A stretch of DNA of 64,000 nucleotides from Phoenix dactylifera (Eukaryota > Streptophyta > Magnoliopsida > Arecales > Arecaceae), in contig NW_024067667.1 of assembly GCF_009389715.1 (NCBI RefSeq), positions 1,248,001 through 1,312,000 of the forward strand. Reading direction: 5' to 3'. Made by a program: the position numbers and the translations under genes. Each line of letters begins with the position of its first letter. Position 1 is the first letter of the stretch. Of this stretch, positions 47,901 to 63,067 are shown piece by piece. The notes below the pieces were generated by a model. The model had not been told where the DNA came from and did not search any database. It was given only the letters and a program-made list of their open reading frames with translations.

Positions 47901-50900
47901 GGACTCCATCTTTTTGGTGTTTATGCACTAATCTCTCTTCTAATATTTTTGTTATTGCTGTATTTTTTTGGTAAATTTTGTTATTGCTTTATCAAGATAT
48001 TTACCTTGATGCATATGTTGCATGGATGAAACTATAATACAGAATCAAAAAACTGTTACTATTATTATAGATCTCATCAAGATTTGCGACAGCTTTGGTT
48101 CAAAATTTTACCATTGTAGGCTAAAATATTTGTTGTTTGTTGGGTATTGCAAGTATAATAGTTGCATAATTGTTGAACTGTTAGATTCAAGAGTGGATTT
48201 TATTATGAATGCAAGGAATGCAATATTAGAATTGGAAGGTTGGAAGGTGCCTTGAGATGATGCTGCAACGGTTGTTTGTGTGACAGGCTTGACTATGTAT
48301 GCTTCATAACTAAGTGCATGATACCCATCTATCAAATTTATTAAATTTTTGTTTGTTCCATTACTATAATTGTGTTACTACTAGGTTGTCCCCAATATAG
48401 ACCAATTATCATTTTTCCATTAGTTATCACAGAAATACAATCACAACATAAATAACTACTAAATATAGACAAAGCATTCGTTTATTATGTTGCAAGAAAC
48501 ACTGACAGGAAAAAAATTCAGGTCTTCTATTGATTTGTGGTTATATGGAGTCTAATTCATTTTTTAACCATCATTACTAACATTTAAATATGCTATAGCC
48601 GGTCCTTTAGGGTCATCTTATTAAACTTTCTTCTAGCATAAATGCTGAGTTATTGCCATATTAGATTTTATAGGCATGTCTCTTTGTTGAGTTCGCTTCA
48701 GTCTTATAGCAGACAGTCAAATCTTTCTTTTAGTCTTCTGAAAATAGATTGAAGGCAGAGAAATGGCTTGCATTGGGACATGTGCTCCATTGTTAATTTG
48801 CTGTAACTTGTTATTTTAATCATTATTGTTTCCAACATTCTCACACATTCCATGCATTTAGACCTTCCTTGCTTTCAGCAACTAATGCAGTGTCATTTGC
48901 AAATAATATATACTAGAGTTAGTGCATCCTTTTGTTTTTTAGAACGAGGATAGGAGAAATCTCACTCGAAATCCGGATGATGGTGGGACTACAACCCAGG
49001 TCCTTGGTACCAACCCCTGATGATATTAGCAACTACAATAGTAGCATCCTCTTATTATAACATGGTAAAGTGGTAGCTCTAAACATGTAAATGGTAACTT
49101 TGGTCAAGGACAATTGTCATTGGAAAGTCTTTGATCTCTACAAAGTACATTGTCGTGGCCTCAATTTTGTCTTTAGTATTGTCAATATACCCACTTGATC
49201 TACTTTTTACGAAGTGTCCTTCCACTATATAATCTCTTTCTGTAATCCATTCTAGAATTTGCGCTGTGGTTAGTTCTAAATGTTTGAATTTTTCACTTAA
49301 TTTTAGAGTTAGAAAATCATCTTATACAGTTAAATTTGATGTCATGGGTTCAGATTATTCCTTTGAAATCCTTATTACTTGTCATAGTCTTTATCCTGCT
49401 TGTGACTTCTGTAGCCTCATTGTAGTTCAGAAATATGGTCCCACAGTAATTTGTGTGACTAAGAGTATTCGCTTTCTTTATCAATATGCTTTATGTCAAT
49501 TCATCTAGGATTGTCATTTGTTTCCGTAGTTCGTTAAATAAATCTGTTAACCAAGGCACCTTAATTTTAACAATTACTTTTTTGTATGCAAGTTGGCTAC
49601 TTTAGTCATACGACTTTTAATTCTTTTAAAATGATCTAATTTGCCACCACATTTTTCTAGTGCCATCTATTTTAAGTGTTGAAGGATTGTCCATCGTTGT
49701 GTAATCTCATTATACTCGACAAACTTCTCTGTCGTTTTTGTTCTAATGCTGAATGATTACAGCCAAGTCCCTGAGCTATTCTGAATCATACTTAGGGGCC
49801 ATCTAACATTTTTTTTTTTTTGGGTCCACATTTCCCACGTATTCCTAAGATAACTCCACAGAAATAATGCTTCTAACTCACACAGCTAAATTGTAATGTG
49901 TATTTAGCTCAACTATTGCAAGTAATCCATAAATAGGATGCAACAAATTTGAGGTTTTACGTTGACAGTCCCCAAAGTGATTTTCTTTTGCTTGATGTTG
50001 TCCTGCGAGCGGCATTTCTAATACAAAACTGCAACCTTTTGTTATTGGTATATACATGTCTTAGAATCTGGGTTATATACCAATGAAATTCTGGGACACC
50101 ATTTCACTGATATGCTTACATCAATGGATAGTGTCACAGAGTGAAAGATGACAGCCATAAAAGGTATAGAAAATGAAAATCTTTGGTTTTGGTTGTTTAG
50201 GGCTATGCTTAGTATCCAGTTTCACCTAAACCCGAGACATCTATGGTAGCATGTTTCTTTGCATTATTGTGAAGCCTAACCTATGCAGTTAATGTTTCTG
50301 TCCCTAATTGTCGGATTTAAGTTTCGCTTTCCAGTACACTGTGGTAGATGCCATGTTTCAGAGATTTGACCACTACTGCCGCTGATATGTCCGCAGTTTT
50401 CACTGTAATCTCTTCACTTTTAAAGTTAATGAAATTTGAGCCTCGTCACTTCAAAAACTTTCAAAGCATATCATGTGTGATCGATATTTTTTATGTTTTG
50501 CTTTTCGCCAACATTGTCATATTATTACTGCAGATAGGTTTAGAACATGTGGTTTCTTTGTATATATATGCTATTCTGTAGTGTTTTTATAGAAGAGACA
50601 ACTAATAATTATCCAAATTGATGTCGGCACCTGTTTAGTTGACTCATCTTTTTTCTCAGCACAAAAACAGCCAAGAATGACATTTTTCAGTTTTCTTCAT
50701 TAAATTTTGTGCTTCACAAATTGTGAGTGTCAATGACGAGTGTTCTTACTCTTTTCCAGCCAGACCTGGATTTGAAAGCCGTGTAGGCTGCAGTTCAGCA
50801 AAGTCTATCATGGAGCCTGTTCCACTTACAGAGAGGGGTCTGCTTCCAGCAGGTTTTGTTCTCGAAGATCCAGACTCCCACTACATTTATGTTTGCAAGA

Positions 50901-50968
50901 AGATGCATGGATCATTCGGAGGTGCTCCCCAGATTCCCAATCAAGTGGGAGCAACTATTGCACAATGA
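41737..50968 (+). CDS. SAM-dependent methyltransferase, EEF1A-KMT4/METTL-like, 8 exons
   Basis: Exons: 41737-41923, 46465-46578, 46666-46734, 46854-46873, 46960-47012, 47109-47139, 47236-47317, 50760-50968; joined they give 254 residues in one frame. It starts MYRDVSLCNTYNYGDALYWD; SAM motif I is VLMVGCGNA, the acidic post-I residue is in IMNIDISSV, then QMDVRDMNF, FDCVIDKGTLDSLM, LLRPGGIYML and ITYGDPSVRIPHL. The order matches the plant family of Arabidopsis At4g34360 and is related to human EEF1AKMT4/METTL13 (lysine methylation of elongation factor 1A). The plant substrate is inferred. All introns are GT-AG. Exons 4 (20 nt) and 6 (31 nt) are unusually small. The copy looks intact. Confidence 0.9.
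43467..43740. repeat. Minisatellite, unit TACATCAATAAAGAAATATAG plus TG/TGCA tract
   Basis: Diverged units begin at about 43472, 43609, 43657 and 43714. Each has (A)TCAATAAAGAAATA(T)AG, then a GATTGATATTGTTTG-like piece and a TGTG/TGCGTGCATG stretch of variable length. A further unit is at 45950, beyond the insertion at 43739-45818. Confidence 0.6.
43739..45818. mobile_element. GGTAC-type composite insertion with large foldback
   Basis: The ends ACCAAGGTTTTAAAAA and TCTTTAAAACCATCATAGG form short inverted repeats, and the block separates two parts of one minisatellite. The interior carries GGTAC-type units (43740-43850, 44410-44470, 44985-45060, 45600-45790) like those of KEG intron 7. At the centre is an inverted repeat (listed separately) flanked by a purine tract on one side and a pyrimidine tract on the other. 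No coding capacity. It may be nested insertions rather than one element. Confidence 0.5.
44516..44935. repeat. Foldback: GA tract, 50-bp inverted repeat, CT tract
   Basis: Core arms: 44680-44732 (GAAATAGGGGCTTCGACC, GAATTTTTTAAAGTGAAGTT, GGCAC) and 44755-44817 (GTGCCGACTTCACTTAAAAA, ATTC, GGGTCGAAGGCCCTATTT), separated by about 22 bp. Outside the core, 44516-44620 is nearly pure purine and 44830-44935 nearly pure pyrimidine, so the symmetry extends over about 400 bp. Confidence 0.75.
45836..45945. repeat. (TG)n-rich microsatellite
   Basis: Interrupted TG/TGTGCG run inside methyltransferase intron 1, directly before the last minisatellite unit. Confidence 0.8.
46465..47317 (+). CDS. Methyltransferase exons 2-7
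   Basis: Exons 46465-46578, 46666-46734, 46854-46873, 46960-47012, 47109-47139 and 47236-47317 cover residues 63-185. Junctions were fixed by restoring the family motifs: PQLK|YMQMDVRD, IDKG|TLDSLM, LM|CGTDAPLS, EEVNR|LLRPGG, YML|ITYGD. Exon 4 is 20 nt and exon 6 is 31 nt; skipping either would shift the frame. Using the next in-frame read-through instead of splicing loses the family sequence at once. Confidence 0.87.
47318..50759 (+). other. Methyltransferase intron 7 (3.4 kb)
   Basis: GT at 47318, AG at 50758-50759. AT-rich. A short block at 48938-49050 has balanced composition with a GGTGGGACTACAACCCAGG core that weakly recalls a tRNA-derived repeat. The rest has no recognised gene or element. 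Confidence 0.75.
50760..50968 (+). CDS. Methyltransferase exon 8 and stop
   Basis: Joins exon 7 as ...YIIP|RPGF and continues SSAKSIMEPVPLTERGLLP, GFVLEDPDSHYIYVCKK to TGA at 50966-50968. Residues 186-254. The LEDPDSHYIYVCKK segment is the strongly conserved C-terminus of the plant family. Confidence 0.9.
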
Positions 50969-52260
50969 ATAGAGGGTACCATTTAAACGTTCATACATTC
51001 TGTCATTCTAAATTATAGTGGCCCAATCCACAATGTACCAATGAGATATTAGAATGTCACTTTAGAAGGTATGTGCTTCATACTCGTAATTAAATTCATT
51101 AGTGATGCTGGAACAGTGATATCGTTGAGAATGATATCAGCCTTTTTAATGTTGTGTTATTGTTATGTTTAATCTTCAGTTTGTCTTTGTTCTGCAAAAA
51201 TGCCTCTTAAACAAAAATTATATCACAAAGGCTTAACGATGTTATAGAAACCGGCTTCGAAGGGTTTATCCTTTTAAAAGAAGTTAGCTACTAAGAGTTC
51301 TTAGTTCACACATACTATAGCTGCATTTTGAGGATTAACATGATCATGATCTTTTTGCTTTTCCGACACTTAAAACTTTTTGAATATTGGGTGTTAAGGT
51401 TTACAGGTGTTAGAAAAAAAAAAGTTCAAAATTGAAAAAATATAAGATGAAAAGGAGAGACATAAACTGGAATTTTGTAATTAAAATAGTAAATTTCAAC
51501 TTCACGACTTAGGCATTTTCTGAGTTCTATTGCACTACTAAAGATCGATTTAGGAATATAGGGCATTCAGATACACTATATTTTTTCAGTTTTTGCCACC
51601 TTTCAGATTACTCTCAGGCTTTTGGAACTTTGGCAGTGATGCAAGACACTTCAGATTGCTGCTTGCTTGTGAATGTTGCGAACATAACTGTATCGCATTT
51701 GCATTGTGGAATGGATATGTGATTCTATTATTCCCTTTCTAAGAACTGTTAACCATCATGCCGGCGAAGTCGTGGAAAATAGTGGATTTGGGTCAAATAT
51801 AATTGGAAAACTGATTCTGGATGATTCAGGCTGCCTCGACTTGAATCCTGTCCATGTTAGCCAGTTTCAAGATTTAAATCTAAATCCAACTGCTGGAATA
51901 TGCTTGCTCGAATTTTGTTGCTTGCAATAAATCTTTTGGGTTTCTTTAGCACCCAAAAGATAAATGAGTGAAGGAGGAGGAAGAAAGTGGGTGAGAGTGG
52001 ATTGAGGGGTAGGTCCCTCTATTTGTAAAGGGGCCTGCGTAGCCTAGGATTGACACAAGTTTTTATGTGATCTATGAAAAATATTATATTTAGGGGCAAA
52101 CAAATTGTCCCAAATGGAGTAATAAGATTGTTGGATCGGACTATTTCCTTGTAACAGTGATATTGTATTGGATTCATGTGTAACTGTATTCCTGTGTCGT
52201 TTGGCAGCCAAACTTTCCAATAACTAAATTATTTCGAAACGACTAAAAGAGAGAAGAAAA
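50969..52260 (+). other. Downstream of methyltransferase; possible long 3' UTR
   Basis: No canonical AATAAA lies close to the stop; the first clear one is at 51926-51931, beside a small hairpin (CTTTTGGGT ... ACCCAAAAG, 51932-51959). The open frame at 51706-51930 starts from GTG and has no known motif. Either the 3' UTR is long or a variant poly(A) signal is used nearer the stop. Confidence 0.35.
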
Positions 52261-52264
52261 ATAT

Positions 52265-52945
52265 GTCTAGGCCCTGTTTGGTATTGTTTTCTTTTGCTGT
52301 GTCTTTTTTTTAAAACAAAAGTTAGAAATATGGAATCTGATACACAAAACGTGTTGGTTATTTTGTTTTTATTTCTTATTCTTTTAAAAAATTATTATTT
52401 CTAAAAAAAAATGAAAGTAAAAATTTTTATTTTTATTTTTTTTAAATCATCTCCTCCGCCCAACTTTTCAACCTTGGCACTGTTCTTCAAGCCTCCTTGA
52501 AGGACTTTGCCGCCCTCCTCCTTACCGCCATTCGTGTCTCTGGTGACTTCCTCCGCCGCCTAGCTGCTGTTCTCAGTCCCTCGCTACCTCTTTCGTCCAT
52601 CTGTTTGTTCATTTCTGATGTTCATGTTCTGCCTTCGTCCATCCATTTTTTTATTTTTGGTGTATGTTCATTCATATTCGATGTCCATCTTATGTCGTAG
52701 TCGGTCCTTTCATTCATTCTTTTAGGAGTGGTGGTGTCCATTTGTCTCTGACATCCACTGGTTTGATCAAGCACGCTCCTATTTGAGCAGCTCCTATTGC
52801 GTTGTCCCCAATTGATCTGTTCTCCTCCACTCTCCACCCTCTCAATGCTTGTTTGGTTCCATGCTTTCGACTTTCACCATGGCCTTTTACTTTTGTTATT
52901 TAAAAAAGAAAGAGAAAGAGAGGGGAACCAAACATATTTTTATTG
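52265..52945. mobile_element. Possible MITE with GTTTGGT ends
   Basis: The left edge GGCCCTGTTTGGTATTG and the right edge GGGGAACCAAACATA resemble the GGCCCTGTTTGGTT ... AACCAAAC ends of common plant MITEs. The interior has a GC-balanced CT-rich part (52450-52720). The inverted repeats are short and imperfect, and no target duplication was confirmed. Confidence 0.35.
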
Positions 52946-53204
52946 TAAAGAATCTGCAAAAAAAGAAAAATGAATTCAGATTTTCTGTTTCTATTTTTTT
53001 TTAGAAAATAGAAAAGTAAGGTGGGCAAATGTCTCTACCTTGAGAGAAGTTTTATAACCCGACTATCTTTGCAATCATCATATTATTTTGTAAGTATACT
53101 TGAAGGATGAATTTATGAAACTTTTAGGAATATTTTGTAACTATCTTTGCAAGCATTGGTATAATGAATATCTCGACTTTATCTCATATCAAAAAATAAT
53201 GACA

Positions 53205-53305
53205 TCGAGGATTGGTATAGCTCACTAGTTAGAATTGAGCAAGAGGGGGAAGAGGAAAAAACATTCAATTGCTTTCCAAATTCAATTCTATATGAGATCA
53301 GTAGG
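53205..53305 (+). repeat. Possible tRNA-derived SINE remnant
   Basis: GGTATAGCTCACTAGTTAGA resembles a tRNA A-box region and CCAAATTCAATTCTA a degenerate B-box about 60 nt later. No cloverleaf with proper stems could be built, so it is not a tRNA gene. Confidence 0.3.
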
Positions 53306-54182
53306 GGAACAAAGAATGGAATCTTAATTCTTAGATTATTTAAATTGATAGATTGAGATTTTAGCAATATCCCATGAGTTGTAATTTTTCAATCGCGTAT
53401 CACAAATATTTCATGCTAAGAAAAATGAAATTAAATGCTCACAAAATTTTGGAAAAAAAGATTCATCTCATGGATTAAAATATGATTGTATTAGGGCACC
53501 ACTGATAATAAAAAGTGGGCTAAATGGGACATGAATTGTCGGATATTCATACTTTAATGAGAGAACTAATATAATCTATGGTACTCCTAAAAGACAAATA
53601 ATCTAGGCTACAGTCATCCTTAGATTTTGGTCATCCTCTTGGAGTTATCGAAGTTATCCCTTTGCTTATTAACCACTTAATTTTATATTAATTAATTCAT
53701 TAAACTCGCAAATATAATATTTCGATTATGAATTGCATTTTAACTTTATTATTTTGAAACTGCCATCATTTCAAATTTTAGTTGTAATGGGTTCTTTCTT
53801 TTAAATTCTCAATCTCTTTTTTCGTACACCACTTCTAATTTAATAAGTAACTTATGTCATTCTCTAATCAATGTCCTCGAGGAGATTACAAAAAAAAAAA
53901 AAAAAAAAACTAATACCCACATCCCCGTCTATCCCTCTCCTCCTTGCTTTCTCTTCCCTCAACCTCTCCTTAATTGCCGTCTTTTCTTCTTCTACATCTG
54001 TCTATATAAAGGACCTCTTTCGGTTCTTTGGTATGTCCTCTTGCTTTATTGAAATTCAAGAGAAAAATTCCCTTGGCTCCATCAGATTCCCATGGGTGAC
54101 TATTTTTCTATAAGATATGATATGGAACGAAGGATTTTTCCCCTGCATGCCATGTGAAATATAGTACTACATAATATGTGTA

Positions 54183-54335
54183 CCGCTAGGTTTAACTTAG
54201 TGGTTGACACCTCCATCCTGAAAATAATCTTAAGTTTAATCCCCCATGCTGTGCATGTAGCTTGGAGCTCAATATTCTAGACCTAATAATGAGATTCTTT
54301 AAATAATTTAAAAAGTTCTTTACTCATGGAAAATT
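54183..54335 (+). repeat. tRNA-derived SINE-like sequence
   Basis: TTTAACTTAGTGGTTGAC (A-box-like) and AAGTTTAATCCCCC (B-box-like, compare GGTTCGAATCC) are about 35 nt apart, followed by a tRNA-unrelated body and an AT-rich end. This is the layout of plant SINE heads. It could also be a decayed tRNA pseudogene. Confidence 0.4.
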
Positions 54336-54769
54336 TTATTTTTGATTCTATAACAATAGAACAAAACAATCATATGTTTCTAAAATTTTTGGCAAACGTT
54401 TAGAATAATTTATAATTTTTGAATAATTTTGTTTATTGAACATGATGTTTCTTGCTTTTTCTTATTTTTTTGGCTACTGCGCTTGTCTCAAAGATTCTAT
54501 TTTCTCAAAATTTCATCCAAATTATTTCCAACTTACCTTTAGCTATGACGTCCATTATTCCCTATTTGTCAATATAATTGCAAGGATGGGAATACAAGAT
54601 TGAGGAGGTCAAATTAACATGAATAGTAGTTGAAAGGCAGGAAAAATAATAGAATGCTAGTTTAGATATTTGGTATTCCCCTACTGTATAGCATTGACAG
54701 CAAACATGTTCAAAATGAAAAAGGAAAAAGCTTATCTCTTTTTTATTTTTTAAAAGTAAATAGATTCCT

Positions 54770-55290
54770 TATTTATAAAATATAATGCATCAAAATCAGG
54801 CTTCCGTATACATTCTTAATAATACATAAGAAACTCCAGAAAAAAGTCGATAATGATGCTGCAACAGTAACTTGTGTATATTTATTGTTAATACTTCCCT
54901 TATACTTCAATAAAACCAGGGTGGGCTCCCCTCCCTTTCCAAATAAATAAATATATAAATAAATAAAAAATAAAAAAAATGGACTTGGTTGCGTTAAGAG
55001 GAAAAAGCAGTATAGCTTTTGCAATCAAATCAGCAGCTCTATTTCGCTCCCTCCAAATATATGAGATCCTATAATTAACGAAGAAAGCCAAAATACACTC
55101 TCACAACTTTATTAGCAAATGGTGACCTTCCATGTTGGATCATATTTTCTGGCAACCTAATCAACCACTATGTATAATTCAAACAACAATCTGATGTTAT
55201 GCCCATTCAATTGAATTGCGATTAATATGCCATTACAAACCAAGTAGTTCAACAAATCAAGGAGAAGCTGTCTTAAAAGGGGAAAAAGGA
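54770..55290 (-). mobile_element. LINE 3' fragment (RNase H end), minus strand
   Basis: On the minus strand, ISYIWRERNRAADLIAKAIL (about 55065-55005) is the C-terminal RNase H motif of plant LINEs (usually H-x-REANRAAD-LAK). It is followed by an AT-rich tail with TTTAT repeats (54935-54990). Upstream pieces (LLDLLNYLV, IRLLFELYIVVD) correspond loosely to the earlier RNase H part. Different subfamily from 32560-40736. Confidence 0.55.
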
Positions 55291-55989
55291 TATGCTTGAA
55301 GAGAGTGCACATGAAGAAGCAAAACTAGATGCCTGCTCTCCTCCAAGTGGTTTTAATTAAAGGAAAAAAATAATTAAATCATTCATACATCTGGTTGAGT
55401 TCTAGCTTACTCTTGCTAGATTTATATCTTTACTATTATCATATGAAGCAAATATTTTGAGCTTTTGTCGATCATCAGTTCCACGTTCAGAAATCCCATA
55501 AGATGACGTGAAAAAGGAAGAGGCTAGTGGGTTGATGAGGTCTCATATACGAACAACAACTCAATAAGGTGCACCATCATCTGGAGAGTTCAAGAAGACA
55601 TTTAAGAGAAAAATGAGCCTTACACTCATTCACATTGGTTCATCCTGCTATGCCCCGTGACTTTCTCATAAAGGTCACATTGACAACAGACAGGGATGAG
55701 AACTAAAAAAAGAAAAAAGAAAAAGGAAAAAATAGAAAAAAAGGAAAGAGAAAGGGAAAGAGATATATATCATGCAGATAAAAAGACAAATAAAAGATCA
55801 AACGAGAGGAAATGAACAACCTCAATCTCAATGTCTCCCGTTTTAGTCAATTAATGACAACGTACCATCCATATTTCCAATTTGCATCCTATATGCGTGA
55901 TGCCGATTTATATAACAAAGTTTGAAAGAAGTATACTTATACAAAATTTATAGTTTTGCTCTTATCTCATTTCATTTACTAATGAATTG

Positions 55990-56162
55990 CTAATGTGGCT
56001 TGCCAACCTTTCTATATTTCTTGAAGATGTTCCTATCTGGATTGCTGATTTCCCTGCTGATCTGCTGTATTGGGCATTTGCTAATATGGTGGGGGTCTTA
56101 CTTGCTAGATTGCAACGGGGTTCCCCCTATTATACTTAAAAAAAAAGAGAAAAAAAAAAAGA
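55990..56162 (+). mobile_element. LINE 3' tail, 5'-truncated
   Basis: Reads FLEDVPIWIADFPADLLYWAF and then LLARLQRGSPYYT, followed by an A-rich tail (56137-56162), the C-terminal end of a plant LINE polyprotein. Only about 170 bp remain. It lies about 780 bp upstream of the carboxypeptidase start codon. Confidence 0.55.
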
Positions 56163-56282
56163 AATGCGAGATGACTTGCTATGGTTTTGTTACAAGATTT
56201 TTCTTATTTCTTTTAAATTTGCCAAGCTAGTTGTCTCAAATGGAAAAGATCCATTGCTCAAAGCAGTACACCGACACGTAAA

Positions 56283-56512
56283 GGCAAAAAGGTTTCGTGT
56301 CACAACAAACAATGACATTATCCTCTAGAAACAAACAAACGAACAAACAAGCAAACAAAAAACAAAGTTTAGCAGAGAGCGAGCTACAAAATGGCCAAAT
56401 TCCTTGTATCTTCATAAAAAGGCAAAAGGTTTTTGTCCTAACATCTTTTCGAAGAGGCAAAAAGCTCCGGATATCACAGTAAACAATGATATCATCCTTT
56501 ACAAATGAACAA
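56283..56512. repeat. Direct duplication in the carboxypeptidase upstream region
   Basis: AGGCAAAAAG, TCACA(A/G)(C/T)AAACAATGA, AT(T/C)ATCCT and ACAAA(C/T)(A/G)AAC occur in the same order at about 56283 and again at about 56455, 172 bp apart. Confidence 0.5.
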
Positions 56513-56645
56513 AATGGTGATCATCTTTAAATTGGCAGTAATCTGCAAGCACATAAGCTCTATCAGAACAACTACGATGGCGTTTATTTTGCTGAGGTAT
56601 AATGGCATTTACCAATATTGTCTTTTTTCTCAATAAAACGACTTC

Positions 56646-56710
56646 AACCGCTTGACTAAGAACAAATGTTGTTTTTTTTAATAAAGAGAGGCCATTACAA
56701 CCGCTTGACC
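56646..56710 (+). promoter_or_regulatory. Paired W-box motifs, carboxypeptidase promoter
   Basis: AACCGCTTGACTAAGA (TTGACT at 56652-56657) and AACCGCTTGACCAAGA (TTGACC at 56705-56710) are 53 bp apart, about 240-290 bp upstream of the ATG. TTGAC(C/T) is the core bound by WRKY factors. The shared 11-base flank suggests duplication. Function is inferred. Confidence 0.4.
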
Positions 56711-56858
56711 AAGAGTACCTTTTCTTACGATTGCAGGCTATGGCAACGTGGTCTCCATGAAACTTTACCAAAAGCTTTAGAAACGACAAAGAGAGGCTGC
56801 ATCATTACTCCTCGTAGTACAATATTCAAGACAAATTTAATCTGTTCATAAGATCAAC

Positions 56859-56866
56859 TATATAAA
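56859..56866 (+). promoter_or_regulatory. TATA box (TATATAAA) of the carboxypeptidase gene
   Basis: Good TATA match about 80 bp upstream of the ATG at 56945, which places the transcription start near 56890 and gives a leader of about 50-60 nt. Confidence 0.7.
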
Positions 56867-56932
56867 CACACTAAGTTCCTGCACCCTAGACGAGAACAGA
56901 TACAGGAGACCCAAAGAGAGTGAGAGCAGTAG

Positions 56933-61943
<5,011 letters not shown>

Positions 61944-62060
61944 AGCTAGTTTTGTATATAGTAAAATATTGTAAACTTGAAAGCACCTTATTTACAAGTC
62001 TAGTTCCACTACATCATTAATTAGTAACATTTTCAATCATGTACTTGTTATCATTTCAAA

Positions 62061-62066
62061 AATAAA
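62061..62066 (+). terminator. Poly(A) signal AATAAA, carboxypeptidase gene
   Basis: Canonical hexamer about 120 bp after the TAA stop, in AT-rich 3' sequence. Good position for polyadenylation. Confidence 0.6.
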
Positions 62067-62109
62067 TCTATGGTGCATAGCTAGAATATAGCTAATTGCT
62101 TGCCCCCTC

Positions 62110-62155
62110 TTTATATATATGTGTGTGTGTGTCTATATATATATACACATACATC

Positions 62156-62232
<77 letters not shown>

Positions 62233-62263
62233 ATACATATATATATACACACACACAGACACA
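62110..62263. repeat. Compound (CA)n/(TA)n microsatellite
   Basis: A long CA run (about 62160-62190), a long TA run (about 62190-62240) and a further TACACACA stretch, ending exactly where the CACTA terminus begins. Several chance open frames run through it. Confidence 0.9.
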
Positions 62264-62284
62264 CACTACAGGAATATTCATTTT

Positions 62285-62515
62285 TCCCGGCGCTTTTTGG
62301 AACCTTTACCGACGCTTATTAGCGTCGGCTAAAGTTCCGGCCACGCTAATCGAAGCGTCGCAAAAACGTCGACGATACTTGCGTGGGAAAAATTTTTTCC
62401 GACGCTTTTGGAAAGCGTCGTAATATGTTAGTTTTTAGCGACAGATTTTAGCGACGCTTAAAAGCGTCGCTAAAATAATCAAAGCCGACGCTTATAAGCG
62501 TCGGCGTTAGCCAAT
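62285..62515. repeat. CACTA left subterminal repeats (palindromic GCGTCG motifs)
   Basis: At least five palindromes: CCGACGCTTATTAGCGTCGG, a degenerate CACGCTAATCGAAGCGTCGC, CCGACGCTTTTGGAAAGCGTCG, AGCGACGCTTAAAAGCGTCG and GCCGACGCTTATAAGCGTCG. In CACTA elements such repeats bind the element's own regulatory protein (TNPA in En/Spm). The spacers differ, the ACGCTT/AAGCGT arms are conserved. Confidence 0.8.
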
Positions 62516-62519
62516 ATTT

Positions 62520-63067
62520 TTTTTAAAAAAATATTTTTCTCACTGGGTGGACCTGGGGAATGGTGGGGAGACGAGTGAACTCCAGAAGGAGATACCGGAA
62601 GCAAGTACCTGGCAGGATTCTCTCATCCATGGCCTATGATCAATCGAAACCAAGAAATCACCCAAAAATAAGACGAAAATGAGGACTCCTCCTCCTCTTC
62701 TTCATCTTCGCCTCCCCTGGCCTATGCACGGAGGGGCGAGAGACCCAAACACCAGAAAGAGGGCTTCGGGTTTTCTTTCCTCCAGTACGCCCCAGATCTC
62801 CTCCTTTTCCTCCTTTGCCTGGAGTCAAGTTTCTCAAAATAGACAGAAAAATAAATAAACAAGGAGAGGAGAGGAGATCTGAACACCTGGAGCCACGGCC
62901 CGCCCCTTCCCGGCCACCGCCTGTCCCCGATGGCGTGACACCGGCGCTCCGGCCCCCCTGCATATCCGCTTACTCCTGTCACCCCTGCAACAAAAATAAA
63001 GAAGGGGGAGGCGGCGGATCTACTCTTCGGAAATATAACAACCATTCAAAGACAAACTTTCACCCAC
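62520..63067 (-). other. CACTA cargo, unassigned part
   Basis: GC-richer sequence between the left subterminal repeats and the HGSNAT-like exons. On the minus strand exon 3 of the fragment is followed by a good acceptor (TTGTTGCAG, near 62990) and an open stretch (62722-62985), but its product does not resemble the expected next HGSNAT segment. It may be intron, another captured fragment, or element sequence. No family recognised. Confidence 0.4.

Noticed and set aside
48938..49050. tRNA gene or pseudogene
   Set aside because: Only a weak B-box-like core (reverse orientation); no acceptor, D or anticodon stem can be built.
51706..51930. 74-residue frame downstream of the methyltransferase
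   Set aside because: Starts at GTG, no known domain; more likely 3' UTR or spacer.
62096..62423. Open frames through the CA/TA microsatellite
   Set aside because: Pure translation of simple repeats running into the CACTA end.
62285..62515. CRISPR-like array
   Set aside because: The palindromic units recall CRISPR repeats, but spacing is irregular, units differ, the context is a plant nuclear genome and a CACTA end sits beside them.
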